Assembly: GCF_910592395.1 (NCBI RefSeq)
Contig: NC_088313.1
Location: 2,298,501 to 2,362,500 of the forward strand
Origin: Lineus longissimus
Lineage: Eukaryota; Nemertea; Pilidiophora; Heteronemertea; Lineidae
Reading direction: 5' to 3'
DNA length: 64,000 nucleotides
Shown here in pieces: positions 60,383 to 64,000 of this stretch (position 1 is the stretch's first letter; every line of letters begins with the position of its first letter). The notes beneath the pieces were generated by a model, which did no database searches, had not been told where the DNA came from, and saw only the letters and a list, made by a program, of their open reading frames with translations. The translations under genes and the position numbers were made by a program.

Positions 60383-61082
60383 TTCACTGAATATCGCTTC
60401 CCATATAACAAATGTGAAATTTAGATGTTTTGTATTGTAAGGGTTTTATCAATTTTGTGATGAATAAGTCTCGTTGTTCAGTCCCAACTTTTCATACGGC
60501 AGCTTCTTCTTCTTCTGCGTTCAACAGCATTCAAATCTGTCGACAAGTCTGGTTTAAGAAGTTAACTGTCGACTCCACCAGTCCATTTTTGGTCCCCCGA
60601 GTTTAGCTGTGTAGTCGACATACACCACCACTACTGCACTTACTACTGAATGGTTTAGCACCAGCAGAAGTCAGTAGAAATGTGATTTAGAACTTTCACT
60701 AAAGCTGCCTAGAAAATATCGGGACAACATCTCTGACATTTTTATGTCGTTTTTCTTTCTTCGTGTCAGACAAGAACAGATATCATCCATCCACCCTGAA
60801 CAAAATACAACTCTGCCCAGAACTTTAGATCATCAAGGCTAGAGAAGAGATGGATAAAAGAGCTTCATTGCCACGTGGACCAGGTCAAGAGGCAACACCA
60901 AGAACACTATAGTTGGGTTAAGTCCGAGTCAGTTTCCTGACTTAATGTAATTACCCATTTAATCATCAGTAGCACCAAACGATATCTGGCATAGTTTTTT
61001 TCTCATGGCTTTTTACATGTTTTGGGTAGATTCATACTTCAACCTGCAACTACCACTGGTGTAAACCACGTGACATTCCGTT
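60383..61082. other. Non-coding stretch
   Basis: No repeat or exon identified. A CACGTG E-box lies at about 61067-61072, just before the tandem array. Confidence 0.35.
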
Positions 61083-62128
61083 GCCAATGCTGGGGCCACG
61101 AACATGTGCAAATGCTGGGGCCAGTAACATGTGCCAATGCTCGGGCCAGGAACATGTGCAAATGTTGGGGCCACGAACATGTGCCAATGCTAATGCCAGG
61201 AACTTGTACCAATGCTGGGGCCAGGATCTTGTACCAATGCTGGGGCCAGGAACATGTGCCAATGCTGGGGCCACGAACATGTGCAAATGCTGGGGCCAGT
61301 AACATGTGCCAATGCTCGGGCCAGGAACATGTGCAAATGTTGGGGCCACGAACATGTGCCAATGCTAATGCCAGGAACTTGTACCAATGCTGGGGCCAGG
61401 ATCTTGTACCAATGCTGGGGCCAGGAACTTGTAACAATGTTTGGGCCTCGAACATGTGCCAATGCTGGGGCCAGGAACTTGTACCAATGCTGGGGCCAGG
61501 AACTTGTAACAATGTTTGGGCCTCGAACATGTGCCAATGCTGGGCCAGGAACATGTGCCAATGCTGGGCCAGGAACTTGTACCAATGCTGGGGCCAGGAA
61601 CTAGTAACAATGTTTGGGCCTCGAACATGTGCCAATGCTGGGGCCAGGAACTTGTACCAATGCTGGGGCCAGGATCTTGTACCAATGCTGGGGCCAGGAA
61701 CTTGTAACAATGTTTGGGCCTCGAACATGTGCCAATGCTGGGGCCAGGAACTTGTACCAATGCTGGGGCCAGGATCTTGTACCAATGCTGGGGCCAGGAA
61801 CTTGTACCAATGCTGGGGCCAGGAACTTGTAACAATGTTTGGGCCTCGAACATGTGCCAATGCTGGGCCAGGAACTTGTACCAATGCTGGGGCCAGGAAC
61901 TTGTAACAATGCTAAGGCCAGGAACATGTGCCAATGCTGGGGCCAGGGACATGTGCAAATGTTGGGGCCACGAACATGTGCCAATGCTAGGGCCGGGAAC
62001 TTGTACCAATGCTGGGGCCAGGATCTTGTACCAATGCTGGGGCCAGGATCTTGTACCAATGCTGGGGCCAGGAACTTGTACCAATGTTTGGGCCTCGAAC
62101 ATGTGCCAATGCTGGGCCAGGAACATGA
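61083..62128. repeat. 25-bp GC-rich minisatellite, ~42 copies
   Basis: Monomer 'caatgctggggccaggaact'+'tgtac' with many point variants; a few units are 24 bp. At the left a seven-monomer block starting at 61083 recurs at 61258 (175-bp higher-order unit). On the right, blocks starting 'aacaatgtttgggcctcgaa' lie at 61433, 61508, 61606, 61706 and 61831 (periods 75, 98, 100 and 125). The array is clearly more GC-rich than its flanks. Its lack of stop codons makes long open frames on both strands, which I do not regard as genes. Confidence 0.97.
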
Positions 62129-63699
62129 GTAGGTTCTATATTTCACCCTTTTTAATACAAGTCAGGTATGGTCATCAAGATCTGGCTCACAATTTTCAGA
62201 GCTTTTTCTAAAGACTTGAAGGACGTACAGCCCTTGCAAAATGCAATCCTGGATAGGAATCTGCATACAGTAAACCTGGAAAAAAATCTCAAGCACTGAT
62301 GCATAAGTAAAAGAAATAATTATTGCAATATACATGTGAGGAGTTGTGTACATAATCTCAATTATGGATATTTCCCGACAACTTCAAGGGTCACTTTTGG
62401 TTTTCTCCTTTGCTGCACTGTGCCTTCTGACACCGTTTTTGTTTACTCAACCTACATGTAGCATTAATGTTTCATTAGTAATCAAAACATACTTTTTTTA
62501 TTTGCCAGGTCTTGCTTCAAATTACTTCTTGTTTGACTGATGAGGCATCTGTGTTTGTTGTTCGGAGGATAGATATTTGGGGGAAAATTAAAAATAAACC
62601 CACATGAATACTGTTTATTTTATTTGACCATATTCATATTATTTAGGCATATCCAATACATATTCTACATTTGTTTATTTCTGACTATCAGGCTAAACTC
62701 AGTTTCATCATTTGAGGTCATTAGACATTATCAAACAACACCCCCGGTGATATCCCAACCAAGGGAAACCAAGGTTAAGAATCGTTTATAAAACAATAGC
62801 CATCACGCTGGGCAATGACATGATGGTTATAGCCTGACCACAAGGATTAATGTTCCGGACCCGCTTTACAGCGGAGCAAGGAAATGTGGCCATTTCCTCC
62901 AGCGGGTCGAGCATCTTAACACTGAGAAGTAACGGAGCACATTACCGTTTCCTTTGTAATGGAGAGCATCTCAAGACTCAGGAATCAATGACGTTCATAA
63001 AACATGCTGAGGAATGTTGGATGGAAATGAGTTAATTTGGTAATGGCAATTCATTACCTCATGTACTTGACAGTCTTGCTAGCTCCAAGTACTTTTACTG
63101 ATCGAGCAGAGAATGCATCTTTTGTGATTATTTCCTGTTATTTCTTTTTCCACAGTAATGGCAAGTCGGTGTTACTAAGAACGTAGAAAAAAAAGACTCA
63201 GACTGTATATGAATATGGTGGGGCTGTTTTATAGTGCCTTAAAGTAGGACCACTGGGAACTCTCACCCCTGACACATGCACCCTGCACAGGCAAAGTTCC
63301 CCATCTGTATCTACTGGGTACATGTATACATGTCTTAGTGCACAAGGCCAAGGAACCATGGTATTGGAGACTGTACCACTCATTACTGGGCTGTTGAAGG
63401 AAGGTCAAAAACCACTCTTGCCTATGACACAAAATGTACACACTCTCCATAGCCAAGTCCAGCACCTCCAAGAGTACTGTATTACAGCTTATTGTACATG
63501 GGCAAGGACCTCTCTCTGGAGACTGTCATCAATCAATCAGAAGAAAGGGCTTTACCCAAGCATTACCTCCTTAATATCCGATTACATAGCCGTGACCAAG
63601 TGACTTCAATCAAGTGTAAGAACATGCTAGTTACTTCTGATCCAGTCGCCTGGCTAGCCAACTTACTTGTTTTTCAAGTAGGAGATTGTTTTAGGAATT
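62129..63699. other. Non-coding stretch with small hairpins
   Basis: No gene supported. At 62863-62905 two small stems occur, CCGCT-TTAC-AGCGG and GGAAATG-TGGC-CATTTCC. The rest is unremarkable. Confidence 0.35.
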
Positions 63700-63770
63700 A
63701 GGAGATGTGGTGTAGCTTTAAGAATGAACAGGGAACCTTGGGAAAGAGGGTTCAAATATTCAAAGGGTCC
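63700..63770 (+). mobile_element. Possible tRNA-like SINE head
   Basis: A-box-like TGGTGTAGCTTTAAGAATG starts at 63708 and B-box-like GGGTTCAAAT lies at 63748-63757. The spacing fits, but no acceptor stem pairs and the body is not recognisable. Confidence 0.4.
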
Positions 63771-64000
63771 ACCAACCATGTGGCTCATTCTTATGCTAGC
63801 TTCAAGCCGTTTTACTAAAGGCTTTATATTTTGTCATTTCTGCCTGTTGGGAGCAGTCAAAATTAGAATGCATCGCACTGTGACAATTTACTTAAATTTC
63901 TCCTCAAATCAAACTATTCTAAGAACTGAATTGTCCAAGATTGTAAATATCGATATCTCAATACTGCGCCACAACGAACCTGAAGCATCAGACAACTAAC

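Noticed and set aside
61022-61906. 294-codon plus-strand ORF in the 25-bp array (and a 281-codon ORF on the other strand)
   Set aside because: The frame rotates through all three phases of a 25-bp repeat and long ORFs exist on both strands, the signature of a stop-free minisatellite rather than a protein gene.

Overview
This window looks like non-coding nuclear DNA from an animal, most likely a marine invertebrate. It is AT-rich and has no operons or bacterial signals. No complete recognisable gene was found. It carries diverged tRNA-derived SINE-like sequences, short inverted-repeat elements, a dispersed repeat ending in a GACGGAC run plus 'AAGCTC...GAGCTAAAAA', and many tandem repeats. From memory, the dispersed repeat and one SINE tail resemble elements common in molluscs, brachiopods, annelids and relatives, so a lophotrochozoan is my guess. 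That is inference, not proof.

Layout. 0-8 kb: several short coding-like stretches on both strands, all broken by stops or frameshifts (best cases 7142-7675 + and 3763-5420 -), plus one SINE and a long imperfect hairpin at 4884-5034. 9.5-10.3 kb: nine 85-bp tandem units. 11-18.4 kb: dispersed repeats, a nested foldback and two old local duplications. 18.6-18.9 kb: a possible regulatory patch with two back-to-back perfect stem-loops. 19.4-20.2 kb: a 27-bp minisatellite with a 243-bp higher-order period. 20-37 kb: mostly featureless intergenic or intronic DNA with a few local duplications, a TCG microsatellite and SINE remnants. 40-48 kb: the densest mobile-element zone, with a matched pair of TA-flanked MITEs, a 'tacagt...agagaggt' element pair, large dispersed repeats and a cluster of SINE-like units.

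52.3-56.8 kb is the most unusual part. At least five tandem families sit side by side: a degenerate ~50-70 bp family whose only conserved part reads AGGT(A)...ATTTTC on the minus strand, a 45-bp (15-codon) array that keeps an open frame, a 21-copy 64-bp array, a 114-bp minus-strand duplication bounded by GTGAGC and TTGCAG, and a TGATATCAA-rich stretch. 61.1-62.1 kb holds about 42 copies of a GC-rich 25-bp monomer with two generations of higher-order structure.

No genes can be shown to work together here. The window may be a long intron or intergenic region next to genes outside it. The coding-like stretches were judged by eye from frame continuity, codon pattern and residue composition. Open frames of this length also occur by chance in 64 kb, so confidence values are kept low.
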